DNA of 64,000 bases from Luteimicrobium album (GTDB lineage: Bacteria > Actinomycetota > Actinomycetes > Actinomycetales > Cellulomonadaceae): positions 2,046,001 through 2,110,000 of the forward strand of contig NZ_BSUK01000001.1 in assembly GCF_030161555.1 (NCBI RefSeq), read 5' to 3'. The first letter of the stretch is position 1, and each line of letters opens with the position of its first letter. The notes under the pieces were generated by a model. That model saw nothing but the letters and a program-made list of their open reading frames with translations, did not search any database and had not been told where the DNA came from. The position numbers were made by a program, and so were the translations under genes. Positions 8,229 through 17,589 of the stretch are shown here, one piece after another.

Positions 8229-9378
8229 ATGTCCACGACCCGCACCCTTCACCTCGGCGTCGACCTCACCGACGGCGGTGCCCACGCCGGCGCCTGGCGT
8301 GCGCACGGACCCGTCGCCCCGCGCCCGTTCGACGCCGCCCGGCTCGCCGGCCTCGTCGCGACCGCCCAGAACGGGCTGCTCGACTTCGTGCTCTTCGATG
8401 ACGCCTTCACGCTGCGGCCTCAGCGCGGGGCCGCGCTGCAGGGCCGCCTCGACGCGGCGCTCGTGAGTGCGCGGCTCGCCCCGCGGTCCGCCGGGATCGG
8501 TCTCGTCGCGACCGTCGACACGACGCACACCGAGCCGTTCCACGTGTCGAAGGCGATCGCGACCATCGACCACGTCTCGGGGGGCGGGCGGCCTGGCAGC
8601 TCGGCTGGTCCACCGACGCGGCGTCCGCGGCGGCGTTCGGGCGCCGGCCCGCGCCCGACGAAGTCGAGGCGCTCGGGGAAGCCGAAGAGGCCGTCGAGGT
8701 CGTCGAGCGGCTCTGGGACTCCTGGGAGGACGACGCCGAGATCCGCGACGAGGCGACCCACCGGTTCGTCGACCGCGACAAGCTGCACTACGTCGACTTC
8801 GAGGGCGTGCACTTCGCCGTCAAGGGACCGTCCATCACCCCGCGCTCGCCGCAGGGCCGACCGCCCGTCGTCGTGCGCGCGGACTCGCCCTCAGCCTCGA
8901 CCTCGCGGGCCGCCGGGCCGACGTCGTGCGCGTGCAGGCGACGCAGCGCGACGACGCGCGGGCGATCCGCGACGAGGTCCGCGACATCGCCCGTGACGCG
9001 GGCCGCGACCCCGACGCCGTGCGCGTGCTCGTCGACCTCGTGACCGTCGTCGGGCAGGACCGGCGCAGCGCGCAGGAGCGCCTCGACCTCCTCGAGGAGC
9101 TCGGCGGCGAGAACGGCGGGCTGCCCGAAGGGGCGCTGACCCACGTCGGGACCGCGGTCGACCTCGCCGACCTCCTCGAGGACTGGTTCGATGCCGGCGC
9201 CGCGGACGGCTTCACGCTCCGGCCGGCGTCGCTCGACACGGACCTGCGGGCGATCGTCGGCGGCACGGTCCCGGTCCTCCAGGCCGACGGCGTCTTCCGG
9301 CAGACGTACCCGGGCACGACCCTGCGCGACACGCTCGGCCTGCCCCGGCCCGCGAGCCGCTACGCCGCCGCCCAGTGA
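8229..9378 (+). CDS. LLM-class flavin-dependent oxidoreductase, short type (two frameshifts)
   Basis: About 383 residues when two single-base deletions are corrected: one in the G6 run at 8579-8584 and one near the CCC at 8888-8890. The fold is the luciferase-like TIM barrel: LHLGVDLTDGG at the N-terminus, LDFVLFDDAFTL, SAGIGLVATVDTTHTEPFHV (strand 4 region), then the restored RAAWQLGWS, VERLWDSWEDDAE, FAVKGPSITPRSPQG, and the C-terminal DGFTLRPASLDTDL. These enzymes use FMNH2 supplied by a separate reductase and O2. It is the first enzyme gene behind SAM-IV riboswitch 1 and has a paralogue at 31601 that also precedes an NtaA-type LLM. The substrate is unknown; an organosulfur compound is inferred. 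Confidence 0.8.
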
Positions 9379-9415
9379 CCCCGCCCACGCCGCCGCGCCG
9401 ACCGGAGACCCGCTC

Positions 9416-10762
9416 ATGACCACGCAGCACCGCAAGCAGATCCACCTCGGCGTCCACTTCCCGGGCGTCAACAACACGACCGTCTGGACCGACCCGCGCT
9501 CGGGCAGCCAGATCGACTTCTCGTCGTTCGAGCACCTCGCACGCAAGGCCGAGGACGCGAAGCTCGACTTCTTCTTCCTCGCCGAGGGCCTGCGGCTGCG
9601 CGAGCACAAGGGCCGCATCCACGACCTCGACGTCGTCGGGCGCCCCGACACGCTTCCCGTCCTCGCCGCGCTCGCCGCCGTGACCGACCGCATCGGGCTC
9701 GCGGGCACCATCAACACGACGTTCAACGAGCCGTTCGAGCTCGCGCGCCAGTTCGCGACGCTCGACATCCTGTCCGAGGGCCGGGCGGCCTGGAACCTCG
9801 TGACCAGCTCCGACGCGTTCACGGGCGAGAACTTCCGGCGCGGCGGCTTCCTCGACCACGCGGACCGCTACCGCCGGGCCGCGGAGCTCGTCGAGGCCGC
9901 GCGGACGCTCTGGGACTCCTGGGACGAGGAGATCACCGCGGACGGCCGCACGATCCCTCGTGGCGCGCACCCGTTCGAGCACACCGGCCCCCAGTTCGAC
10001 GTGCGCGGCACGTTCACGACGCCGCGCAGCCCCCAGGGCCACCCGGTGCTGTTCCAGGCGGGCGACTCGAGCGACGGTCGCGAGTTCGCGGCGGCGACCG
10101 CCGACGTCATCTTCTCCTCGCACCCCGCGTTCAAGGACGGGCAGGCGTTCTACCGGGACGTCAAGGACCGGCTCGCCACGTACGGGCGAGACCGCGACGC
10201 CCTCAAGATCATCCCCGCGACCACCGTGACGATCGGCGACACCCCTGAGGAAGCCGCGGAGGCGGCACGTGAGATCCGCCTCGCCCAGGTCCCCGGGGTG
10301 ACGGCGATCGCGTTCCTCGAGCAGATCTGGGGCCGTGACCTCACCGCCTACGACCCCGAGGGGCCGCTGCCCGACGTCGAGCCCGACTACGACAACCAGG
10401 CCATCACACGCGGCCGGGTACGCCACGGGGACCCGCGCGAGGTCGCCCGACAGTGGCGCGAGCTCGCCGACGCGAACCGCTGGTCCATCCGCGAGCTCGT
10501 CCTGCAGCTCACGTCGCGTGGCGGGTTCGTCGGCACGCCCACGCACGTCGCCGACGAGATCGACCGGTTCGTCCAGGAGGACGCGAGCGACGGCTTCATC
10601 CTCGTGCCTCATCTGACGCCGCACGGGCTGGACGACGTGCTCGACCGCGTCGTGCCGCTTCTGCAGGAGCGCGGCTCGTTCCGAGCCGAGTACGCCGGCA
10701 CCACGCTGCGTGACCACCTCGGCCTCGTCCGGCCCGGCGTGCCCGCACGGGCCGTCGCCTGA
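9416..10762 (+). CDS. LLM-class FMN-dependent monooxygenase, NtaA/SnaA/DszA (SoxA) family
   Basis: 448 residues, intact. The N-terminus KQIHLGVHFPGVNNTTVW, the block LDFFFLAEGLRLREHKGRI, DRIGLAGTINTTFNEPFELA, EGRAAWNLVTSSDAFTGENF and YRRAAELVEAARTLWDSW are hallmarks of the nitrilotriacetate/dibenzothiophene-sulfone monooxygenase subfamily. The C-terminus DGFILVPHLTPHGLDD matches too. Members hydroxylate next to N or S and release the heteroatom, with FMNH2 from a partner reductase. It starts 37 bases after the preceding LLM gene and is followed 26 bases later by the DUF1684 gene, so it is in the SAM-IV-controlled operon. A role in C-S bond cleavage is inferred from regulation. Confidence 0.88.
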   Translation: MTTQHRKQIHLGVHFPGVNNTTVWTDPRSGSQIDFSSFEHLARKAEDAKLDFFFLAEGLRLREHKGRIHDLDVVGRPDTLPVLAALAAVTDRIGLAGTINTTFNEPFELARQFATLDILSEGRAAWNLVTSSDAFTGENFRRGGFLDHADRYRRAAELVEAARTLWDSWDEEITADGRTIPRGAHPFEHTGPQFDVRGTFTTPRSPQGHPVLFQAGDSSDGREFAAATADVIFSSHPAFKDGQAFYRDVKDRLATYGRDRDALKIIPATTVTIGDTPEEAAEAAREIRLAQVPGVTAIAFLEQIWGRDLTAYDPEGPLPDVEPDYDNQAITRGRVRHGDPREVARQWRELADANRWSIRELVLQLTSRGGFVGTPTHVADEIDRFVQEDASDGFILVPHLTPHGLDDVLDRVVPLLQERGSFRAEYAGTTLRDHLGLVRPGVPARAVA

Positions 10763-10788
10763 CCTCTCGACCCCGAACGGAGACCACG

Positions 10789-11759
10789 ATGAGCACCGAC
10801 ACCTTGAGCGGCGCCGAGGGCACGACGGGCGCCGTCGACCCTGCCGTCGAGCGCTGGCGGGCCTGGCGTGCGGAGCGCGCCGCCGGCCTCAAGGCTCCCC
10901 GCGGCGTCCTGTCCCTCACGTCGCACCACTGGCTCGGCCGCGAACCGGCGCCGGTCCCCGGCGTCCCGGGCCTGTGGTGGGCCGATGACGACGGCGCGCA
11001 CGTCCGCGTGGACGGTGACGCCCGGTCCGACGACGACACCCCCGCCGTCCTGCTCGACGCGGACACGCTCCGCCCGGTCGAGGACCCCGGACCGTCGTCG
11101 TCGCGGAGGCCGGCTCGGTCGTGCCGTTCCTGGTCGACGGCCCGGGTGGTGCGACTCCCGACGCGGCGGGAGCGGCTCTCGTCGGCGTGGAGCTGGCGCT
11201 GCGCACCGGCCGCTACCTCCTGCGCACGCGCGACCCGAAGGCGCCGGCGCTCGCGGCGTTCGTCGCGGCCGGCGAGGAGGCCGCCGTCCCGGCGTTCGCG
11301 TTCGACCCCGCCCAGGTGCGCGACCTCCCGGTCCGCTGGTACGCCGAGCCCCGCGCGGACGTCGTCGACGGCGCCAAGCCGGGCCTCGTGCACCACGTGG
11401 CGGTGGTCGGGGAGGTCGACCTGGACGGTACGACCCTCCGGCTCGTCGCCGGCCACCACGGTGGGGTCACGCTGTCGTTCACGGACCGTGCGCCCGGGAC
11501 CCCGGGGTGGCGGGCCGTGCACGTCCCGGCCGTCGACGTCGAGGCGTCGCGCGCGGCCGCGGCCTCGAGCGGTGGTCCGGACGTCGACGGCGGGCCCGAG
11601 CGCACGCTCCGAGTCGACCTCAACCGGGCAACCGCCTACCCGTCGCACTTCAACGACCACGGCACGTGCCCGCGACCCCTCGCGGGCAACGATCTCCCGT
11701 TCGCCGTCCAGGCCGGGGAGAAGGACCCCTCCGTGCGTCAGCCGGCTCCCCACGCATGA
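10789..11759 (+). CDS. DUF1684 domain protein (frameshifted near 11085-11090)
   Basis: Corrected length is about 323 residues. N-terminal part: RWRAWRAERAAGLKAPRGVL, then LTSHHWLGREPAPVPGVPGL. After one base is restored in the CCCCGG run at 11085-11090, the frame continues (TVVVAEAGSVVPFLVDG...) to the diagnostic DUF1684 C-terminus: RTLRVDLNRATAYP, then HGTCPRPLAGNDLPFAVQAGEKDP. The family has no established biochemical function as far as I know. Here it lies between LLM monooxygenases and an ABC transporter, and its TGA overlaps the permease ATG by 4 bases. This tightly links it to transport or processing of the same, probably sulfur-containing, substrate. Confidence 0.8.
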
Positions 11760-12823
11760 CGGGGGCGCAGGCGCGGTACGTCGTCGGACGGATCGCTCAG
11801 GCCCTCGTCATCGTGGTGCTCACCTACACGCTGGTCTTCGCGATCCTCTACCTGCTCCCGGGGGATCCCATCGCTTCGGCCGTCAACGACCCGCAGAACC
11901 CGCTCCCCCAGGACCAGGTGCACGTCGTCCTGGCCTACTACAACCTCGACCGCAGCGGGCTGGAGCAGTACCTGATCGCGGCAGGGCGCGCGCTGCACGG
12001 AGACTTCGGCTACTCGCTGACGACGGGGCAGCCGGTCGCGCGGATGTTCGGCCAGGCGCTCCCGCACACGGCGTCGATCGCGGCGCTGGCCTTCCTGGTC
12101 GCTGTCGTCGTCGCCTTCGGGATCTCCGTCCTGGCCACCCACGGCCCCACCCGAGGCGTGCGCGCGATCGCCCGCGCGGTGCCGTCCGTGACGCTGTCCG
12201 TACCCAGCTTCCTTCTCGCCCTGGTCGTCGTGCAGGTCTTCGCGTTCCGGCTCGGCTGGTTCTCACCGGTCAGGGACTCGGGCTTCAAGGCGGTTCTCTG
12301 GCCGGCGCTCGTGCTCGGGGTCGTGGTGGCGCCGCACGTCACCCAGGTGTTCGTGCAGGGCGTCGACAGGACCCAGCAGATGCCGTTCGTCCTCGTGCTG
12401 CGCGCGCAGGGGCGTTCGGGCTACGCGATCTTCCTCCGTGTGGTCAAGAACGCCGTCCTGCCGACGCTGACCCTGTTCTCGCTGACGGCCGGTGAGCTCC
12501 TCGCCGGTTCCGTGATCGTCGAGGTCATCTTCAACAAGAACGGGATCGGGCAGCTCACCCAGGACGCCGTCCGCGGCCAGGACACGCCGGTGATCCTGCT
12601 CGTGGTGCTGTTCGTGTCGACGGTCTTCGTCACCATCAACCTGCTCACCGACCTCGTGTACCCGTGGATCGACCCGCGCATCTCGCTGCGCCAGCGCACC
12701 CGTGACCGGCGCGGGAGCGGACGGGGTGGGCCGCAGCCTGCGTCCGGGGACGTGACGTCGTCCTCGGGCGAGCGGGAAGACGAGCGGAAGATGGCATCGG
12801 CAGGTGTCGACCATGGTGCTTGA
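11756..12823 (+). CDS. ABC transporter permease, dipeptide/nickel (DppB) type
   Basis: 355 residues. First helix IAQALVIVVLTYTLVFAILYLLPGDP, the periplasmic-loop signature GDFGYSLTTGQPV, several further transmembrane helices, and the EAA-like cytoplasmic loop (QMPFVLVLRAQGRSGYAIF) contacting the ATPase. The C-terminus has the typical ITINLLTDLVYPWIDPR-like ending, followed by a 45-residue hydrophilic tail of low complexity that is longer than usual. Forms the inner-membrane channel with the permease at 12804, powered by the ATPase at 13652 and fed by the lipoprotein at 15295. Starts inside the DUF1684 stop. Confidence 0.9.
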   Translation: MTGAQARYVVGRIAQALVIVVLTYTLVFAILYLLPGDPIASAVNDPQNPLPQDQVHVVLAYYNLDRSGLEQYLIAAGRALHGDFGYSLTTGQPVARMFGQALPHTASIAALAFLVAVVVAFGISVLATHGPTRGVRAIARAVPSVTLSVPSFLLALVVVQVFAFRLGWFSPVRDSGFKAVLWPALVLGVVVAPHVTQVFVQGVDRTQQMPFVLVLRAQGRSGYAIFLRVVKNAVLPTLTLFSLTAGELLAGSVIVEVIFNKNGIGQLTQDAVRGQDTPVILLVVLFVSTVFVTINLLTDLVYPWIDPRISLRQRTRDRRGSGRGGPQPASGDVTSSSGEREDERKMASAGVDHGA

Positions 12824-13655
12824 CGAGACCGCCGGAACCGTGCGCCGTACGCACCGGCTCAGGAACGCCGACCCGCTGCTCGTCCTGGCGGTCCTCGTGC
12901 TCGCCGTGATCGCGGTCTTCGTGGTCGCGCCCGGCGCCGTCAGCCCGCACGACCCGCTCAGCGCGGTGGGCCAGTCGCTCCAGCCGCCCTCGGGGCGGTT
13001 CCTCTTCGGCACGGACTATCTCGGTCGCGACATCTTCTCGCGTGTCGTCTACGGCACGCGGACGACACTGCTCGGCTCGCTCGTGGCGGTCACGTGCGGA
13101 CTCGTCGTCGGCAGCGTCCTCGGACTGGTCGCGGCCTACTTCGGCGGGGTCGTCGACGTGGTCGTCGGACGGCTCGTCGACGTGCTGCTGTCGATCCCCG
13201 GGCTGCTGCTGTCCATGGTGATCGTCGTGGCGCTCGGCTTCGGGACACTCAACGCTGCCGTCGCCGTCGGTGCGTCCTCGGTCGCGCTGTTCGCGCGGCT
13301 CATGCGTTCCGAGGTGCTCACCGTCCGTGAGCTCGGTTTCGTGGAGTCGTCCCGCCACATCGGGGCGAGCACCACCAGGATCCTGCTGCGCCACATCCTG
13401 CCCAACTCGTACTCGTCGGTGCTCTCGCTCGTCGTCCTCCAGTTCGGTGCTTCGATCCTCTGGATCTCCTCCCTGAGCTTCCTGGGGTACGGCGCGCCGC
13501 CGCCGCAGCCGGAGTGGGGCCTCCTGATCGCCGAGGGGCGCGACTACATCGTGTCGTCCCCGTGGCTGGTGGTACTCCCGGGTGCGGTGATCGTCGCGAT
13601 GGTCCTGTCGATCACGAAGGTGTCACGGACCGTGCGACGGAGGTACGAGTCATGA
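12804..13655 (+). CDS. ABC transporter permease, dipeptide/nickel (DppC) type
   Basis: 283 residues (GTG 12804; ATG 12813 is an equally possible start). Contains the DppC N-terminal segment and the marker FLFGTDYLGRDIFSRVVYGTR, multiple transmembrane segments, the EAA-loop VESSRHIGASTTRILLRHILPN, and the C-terminal [18 protein letters not shown] typical of DppC/OppC proteins. Overlaps the previous gene by 20 bases and the ATPase start by 4. Second channel half of the first SAM-IV-controlled importer. Confidence 0.9.
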   Translation: MSTMVLDETAGTVRRTHRLRNADPLLVLAVLVLAVIAVFVVAPGAVSPHDPLSAVGQSLQPPSGRFLFGTDYLGRDIFSRVVYGTRTTLLGSLVAVTCGLVVGSVLGLVAAYFGGVVDVVVGRLVDVLLSIPGLLLSMVIVVALGFGTLNAAVAVGASSVALFARLMRSEVLTVRELGFVESSRHIGASTTRILLRHILPNSYSSVLSLVVLQFGASILWISSLSFLGYGAPPPQPEWGLLIAEGRDYIVSSPWLVVLPGAVIVAMVLSITKVSRTVRRRYES

Positions 13656-15298
13656 GCGGCACCGCCCGCCCGCCCGCGATCGACGTGCGCGGGCTCTCCC
13701 TGAGCTATCGCGACCGACGGACCCACGAGCGCCGCCGCGTGCTCGACGGCGTCGACCTCACCCTCGAGGCCGGGACGACACACGCGCTGGTCGGGCAGTC
13801 GGGATCGGGCAAGAGCACGCTCGCGCTGGCCGTCACCGGTCTGCTTCCCGGCAACGCGGCGGTCGAGGCGGGGACGATCGCGCTCCAGGGGAAGGTCCCG
13901 TCGCGGCGCGAGCTCGTCGTGGCACGCCGGCACGTCCTCGGCTTCGTGCCGCAGGATCCGCTGAGCTCGCTGGACCCGCTGCAGCGGGTCGGTCGTCAGC
14001 TCGCCTCGCTGCTGCGGTCGCGCGACCGCAGCCTGTCGCGCGCTGCGGCGAAGCAGCGTGCCGTCGAACTGCTGGACCAGGTCGAGATCGAGCGGTCGGC
14101 CGAGAAATACGACAGCTACCCGCACCAGCTCTCGGGTGGGCAGCTGCAGCGGGTCCTCATCGCCATGGCGATCTCCGGGGACCCTGACGTCCTCATCGCC
14201 GACGAGCCGACCTCGGCGCTCGACGTCACGGTCCAGAAGGTCATCCTCGACCTCCTGCTCCGGCTGCGTTCGAGCCTCGGGCTCGCGATGCTCCTGATCA
14301 CGCACGACCTCGCGCTGGCGGGCGAGCGCAGCGACGCGATCACCGTGCTCGAGCACGGTGTCGTCCGCGACTCGGGCCCGACCACGGACGTCCTCGCAGC
14401 GCCCTCGGCCGCGTACACCCGAAGGCTGCTCGCGGACGTTCCCGCCCTCGCGCCGGACCGGTTCCGGGAGACGGGGGCTTCCTCGCCCGTCTGCGAACGG
14501 GCTGGGGACGACGACCCGATCCTGACCGTGCGCGGGCTGACGAAGAGCTATCACGACGCGGCCGGAGGCCCGAACCGGGTGCTGCGAGGGGTCGACCTCA
14601 CGGTCCGGCGAGGGAGCACGCACGCCATCGTCGGGGAGTCCGGATCCGGCAAGACGACGATCGCCCGCATCCTCGCGAGCCTCACTCCCTACGACACCGG
14701 CGAGGTCCGGTTCGACGGCGCGCCGGCGGCAGGCGGCGGAATCCCGATCGCAGGGCCCCGGCGGCTCCAGCTGATCTCCCAGAACCCGCTCGCCGTGCTC
14801 GACCCGAGGATGACGGTCCGGCAGCTCCTGGAGGAGCCACTCCTCATCCACACCGAGCTGACGAGACGCGAGCGTCGGGCCGAGGTCACGGCGCTGCTCG
14901 ACCGCCTCGACCTGCCGGCCGAACTGTCGGGACGGCGGCCCAAGGAGCTCTCCGGAGGGCAGCGCCAGCGTGTCGCCGTCGGCCGCGCGATCGTGCTCGC
15001 GCCCGAGGTCCTGGTCCTCGACGAGCCGACGTCTGCGCTCGACGTGAGCGTCCAGGCGAACATCGTCGAGCTTCTGATGGACCTCAAGGCCCGGCACGGG
15101 CTCACCTACGTCTTCATCTCGCACGACCTCGGGCTGGTACGCCAGGTCTCCGACACGGTCACGGTCCTGTCCCGAGGGCAGGTCGTCGAGTCGGGTCTCA
15201 CGCACGAGGTACTGGCCCGGCCCACCCATCACTACACCCGGACGCTGGTCGACTCGATCCCCGGGCTGCCCCACACGACGAGGAAGGTACTTCGATGA
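13652..15298 (+). CDS. Dual ABC transporter ATP-binding protein (DppD-DppF fusion)
   Basis: 548 residues holding two complete nucleotide-binding domains. Domain 1: Walker A GQSGSGKS (about 48-55), signature LSGGQLQRV, Walker [13 protein letters not shown], His-loop LLITHDLAL. Domain 2: Walker [10 protein letters not shown] (about 328-336), signature LSGGQRQRV, Walker [13 protein letters not shown], His-loop FISHDLGLV. Each domain ends in an oligopeptide-transporter C-terminal HHYTRTLVDSIPGLP-like motif. Energises import through the 11756/12804 permeases. Starts in the stop of the DppC gene and overlaps the binding-protein start by 4 bases. Confidence 0.92.
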   Translation: MSGTARPPAIDVRGLSLSYRDRRTHERRRVLDGVDLTLEAGTTHALVGQSGSGKSTLALAVTGLLPGNAAVEAGTIALQGKVPSRRELVVARRHVLGFVPQDPLSSLDPLQRVGRQLASLLRSRDRSLSRAAAKQRAVELLDQVEIERSAEKYDSYPHQLSGGQLQRVLIAMAISGDPDVLIADEPTSALDVTVQKVILDLLLRLRSSLGLAMLLITHDLALAGERSDAITVLEHGVVRDSGPTTDVLAAPSAAYTRRLLADVPALAPDRFRETGASSPVCERAGDDDPILTVRGLTKSYHDAAGGPNRVLRGVDLTVRRGSTHAIVGESGSGKTTIARILASLTPYDTGEVRFDGAPAAGGGIPIAGPRRLQLISQNPLAVLDPRMTVRQLLEEPLLIHTELTRRERRAEVTALLDRLDLPAELSGRRPKELSGGQRQRVAVGRAIVLAPEVLVLDEPTSALDVSVQANIVELLMDLKARHGLTYVFISHDLGLVRQVSDTVTVLSRGQVVESGLTHEVLARPTHHYTRTLVDSIPGLPHTTRKVLR

Positions 15299-16924
15299 GG
15301 AGAGCACGCAAGCGGTTCGGGTCTCTGGCAGCGGCGGGAGCGCTGCTGGCGCTGCTCGTCAGCGCGTGCAGCGGAGGGTCGTCGGGTGCTCCCGCCTCCG
15401 GGACGGGGAGCCCGTCCGCGGGGGAACCTCGTCTACCTCGAGGCGGAGAATTGGTGCACCTTCAGCCCGAACCTCATCGGCTGCTGGCAGAACAACTCCG
15501 TCGCCAACAACGCCCTCGACCGGCTCGTCTACGAGAACCCCGACACGCTCGAGTACGAGCCCTGGCTCGCCAAGAGCTTCTCCGTCTCGAAGGACGGGCT
15601 GACCTACACCTTCGAGCTGCGATCGGACGTGAAGTTCAGCGACGGGACCCCGCTCACCGCGGACGTCGTCAAGCAGAACCTGGTCTACCGTGACCAGGGC
15701 GACTCCGCGAAGGGCATCCCACGCAAGGCGGGCTGGCCCGAGGGCGCGACGTACACGGCCGACGACGCCACGAACACCGTGACCGTCAAGCTCAAGGAGC
15801 CGTACGCGCCGTTCCTCAGCCTCGTGGCCAACTTCGCCAGCGGCATCCTCGCCCCGAAGTTCTTCACGCTCACGGCCGACCAGCAGGCGGACCCGAGCAA
15901 CTGGATCGGCACCGGACCGTTCCACGTCACCCAGTACGTGGCCAACGAGAAGCTGGTGCTCACCCGGACCAAGGGCTACGCCTGGGCTCCTCGCTCGTCC
16001 TATGTCAAGAACCAGGGCGAGGCGTACCTCGACACCGTCACCGAGCTCTCCGTCCCGGAGGACGCCGTGCGGCTCGGCACTCTCGAGTCCGGTCAGGCCG
16101 ACGTCCTGCGCTACGTGCAGCCGAGCGAGGAGTCCCGGCTCGCGAGCAAGGGATACCAGGTCCTGGCCTTCCGCACCCCCAGCTTCTCGCCGTCCTGGTA
16201 CTTCCAGCTGACGGCCCCGTACGTCGACGACATCAGGGTCCGTCGGGCGATCCTGCACGCGATCGACCGGCAGAAGATCGTCGACCAGCTCTACTCGTCC
16301 AGCTGGAACGCGTCGACCGGGCTCTTCAACAAGGTCGCACGTGGGTACACCGACCAGTCGAAGCTCATCGCGTACGAGCCCGACACGTCCGACAAGCTGC
16401 TCGACGAGGCCGGCTGGACCTCGAGGAACGCCGACGGCTACCGCACGAAGGACGGCAAGGAGCTCACCATCTCCACGTACGTCGACGTCTACGACCACAC
16501 GGCCAAGGCCAAGTACCAGGCGGTCCAGCAGCAGCTCAAGCAGATCGGCGTCCACCTCGACGTCAAGCAGGTCGACTACTCGACCTACCCGACGGCGATC
16601 ACCGACCCGTCGGTCGGCCTGATCCGCGGCGGTGGCTCCAACAACGAGCCCGGGCTCGCGCTGGCCCAGAACGTCTGGGCGGACGTCTTCAAGCTCGACG
16701 GGTCCGACAAGAAGCTCGTCGAGCTGACGACGGCCGAGACCCAGGCGACGACGGACGCGGCACGCACGAAGGCGCTCGACGCGCTGCAGGACTACGTCGT
16801 CGAGCAGGCGTACTACGTGCCGATCCTGGAAGACACCCAGACGTTCGTCGCCCAGTCGTACGTGCACGGAGTGGTGAGCTCGCGCGCGCTGCCGTCGTTC
16901 GCCAGCGCCTGGCTGTCGAAATGA
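15295..16924 (+). CDS. ABC transporter substrate-binding lipoprotein, SBP family 5 (frameshifted at 15420-15424)
   Basis: The N-terminus is a lipoprotein signal with the lipobox VSAC (Cys25) followed by a Gly/Ser linker. The frame breaks in the G5 run at 15420-15424. The mature part (NLVYLEAENWCTFSPN... to 16924) is in the +1 frame relative to the signal, so either two bases are missing or one is extra. Restored length is about 543 residues. Family-5 markers: PWLAKSFSVSKDGLTYTFEL, VKFSDGTPLTADVVKQNL, WIGTGPFHVTQYV, VRRAILHAIDRQKIV, LLDEAGWTSRNADGYRTKDG. The ligand is not deducible; regulation suggests an organosulfur compound. Its stop overlaps an upstream ATG of the RraA gene. Confidence 0.85.
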
Positions 16925-16980
16925 CGGCGACCGCCCGCGCTCCGTACTCGCTCACCCGAGAACCGAAGGACGAATCCACC

Positions 16981-17589
16981 ATGAGCTCCACCGCCAGCAT
17001 CCCGTCCGACGACGTGCTCGCACGTCTGCGATCCGTCTCGCCCTCGACGCTCGGTCACCTGCGCGACCACGGCCTCATCGCCGGTCTGGACCCGCTGTTC
17101 AGGCCGATCCGCTTCGCGGGCGTCGCGCGGACCGTCGTCGGCGGCGAGTACGACTCCCCAGGCCTGAACCGGGTGATCGACGAGGGCGACGAGCGCACCG
17201 TGATCGTGATCAGTCGTCCGGCGGGGACCCGTCGCACGACGTACGGCGGCGTCGTCGGCACCCGGGCACGTGCCCGAGGGATCGCGGGCCTCGTCATCGA
17301 CGGGCCGGTCACCGACTCCGAGCAGCTCGTCGAGCTGGGCACGCCGATCTACCACCGTGGCGTGACTCCGCTCGTCGGACGCAGCACGGACGGCCTCGAG
17401 ATCGTCGACGTCCCGGTCGTCGTCGGCGGCGTGGTGGTGAACCCCGGCGACGTGCTGTTCGGCGACAACGACGGCGTCGCCGTGCTCTCGCCCTACGAGG
17501 TCGAGCCCGTGCTGGAGGTGCTGGAGGACATGGAGCGTCGCGAGGTCGGGCTCCGGGCGTCGCTCCTCGCGCAGGGGGCGGACCGATGA
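16981..17589 (+). CDS. RraA-family protein (HMG/oxaloacetate aldolase-like), Arg of the active-site motif replaced
   Basis: 202 residues from ATG 16981, preceded by GAAGGACG; an earlier in-frame ATG at 16921 overlaps the binding-protein stop and is an alternative. The RraA/HMG-aldolase swivelling fold is recognisable: TLGHLRDHGLIAGLDPLF, GGVVGTRARARGIAGLVIDG, TPIYHRGVTPLVG, VVVNPGDVLFGDNDGVAVL. Members are metal-dependent aldolases/oxaloacetate decarboxylases or the RNase E inhibitor. The usual active-site RD pair in DGxVRD reads DGPVTD here, so the catalytic Arg is lost and classical aldolase activity is doubtful. It lies between an ABC importer and an NtaA-type LLM, overlapping the latter by 4 bases, so it acts on the same pathway; a decarboxylase/aldolase step is inference. 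Confidence 0.82.
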   Translation: MSSTASIPSDDVLARLRSVSPSTLGHLRDHGLIAGLDPLFRPIRFAGVARTVVGGEYDSPGLNRVIDEGDERTVIVISRPAGTRRTTYGGVVGTRARARGIAGLVIDGPVTDSEQLVELGTPIYHRGVTPLVGRSTDGLEIVDVPVVVGGVVVNPGDVLFGDNDGVAVLSPYEVEPVLEVLEDMERREVGLRASLLAQGADR

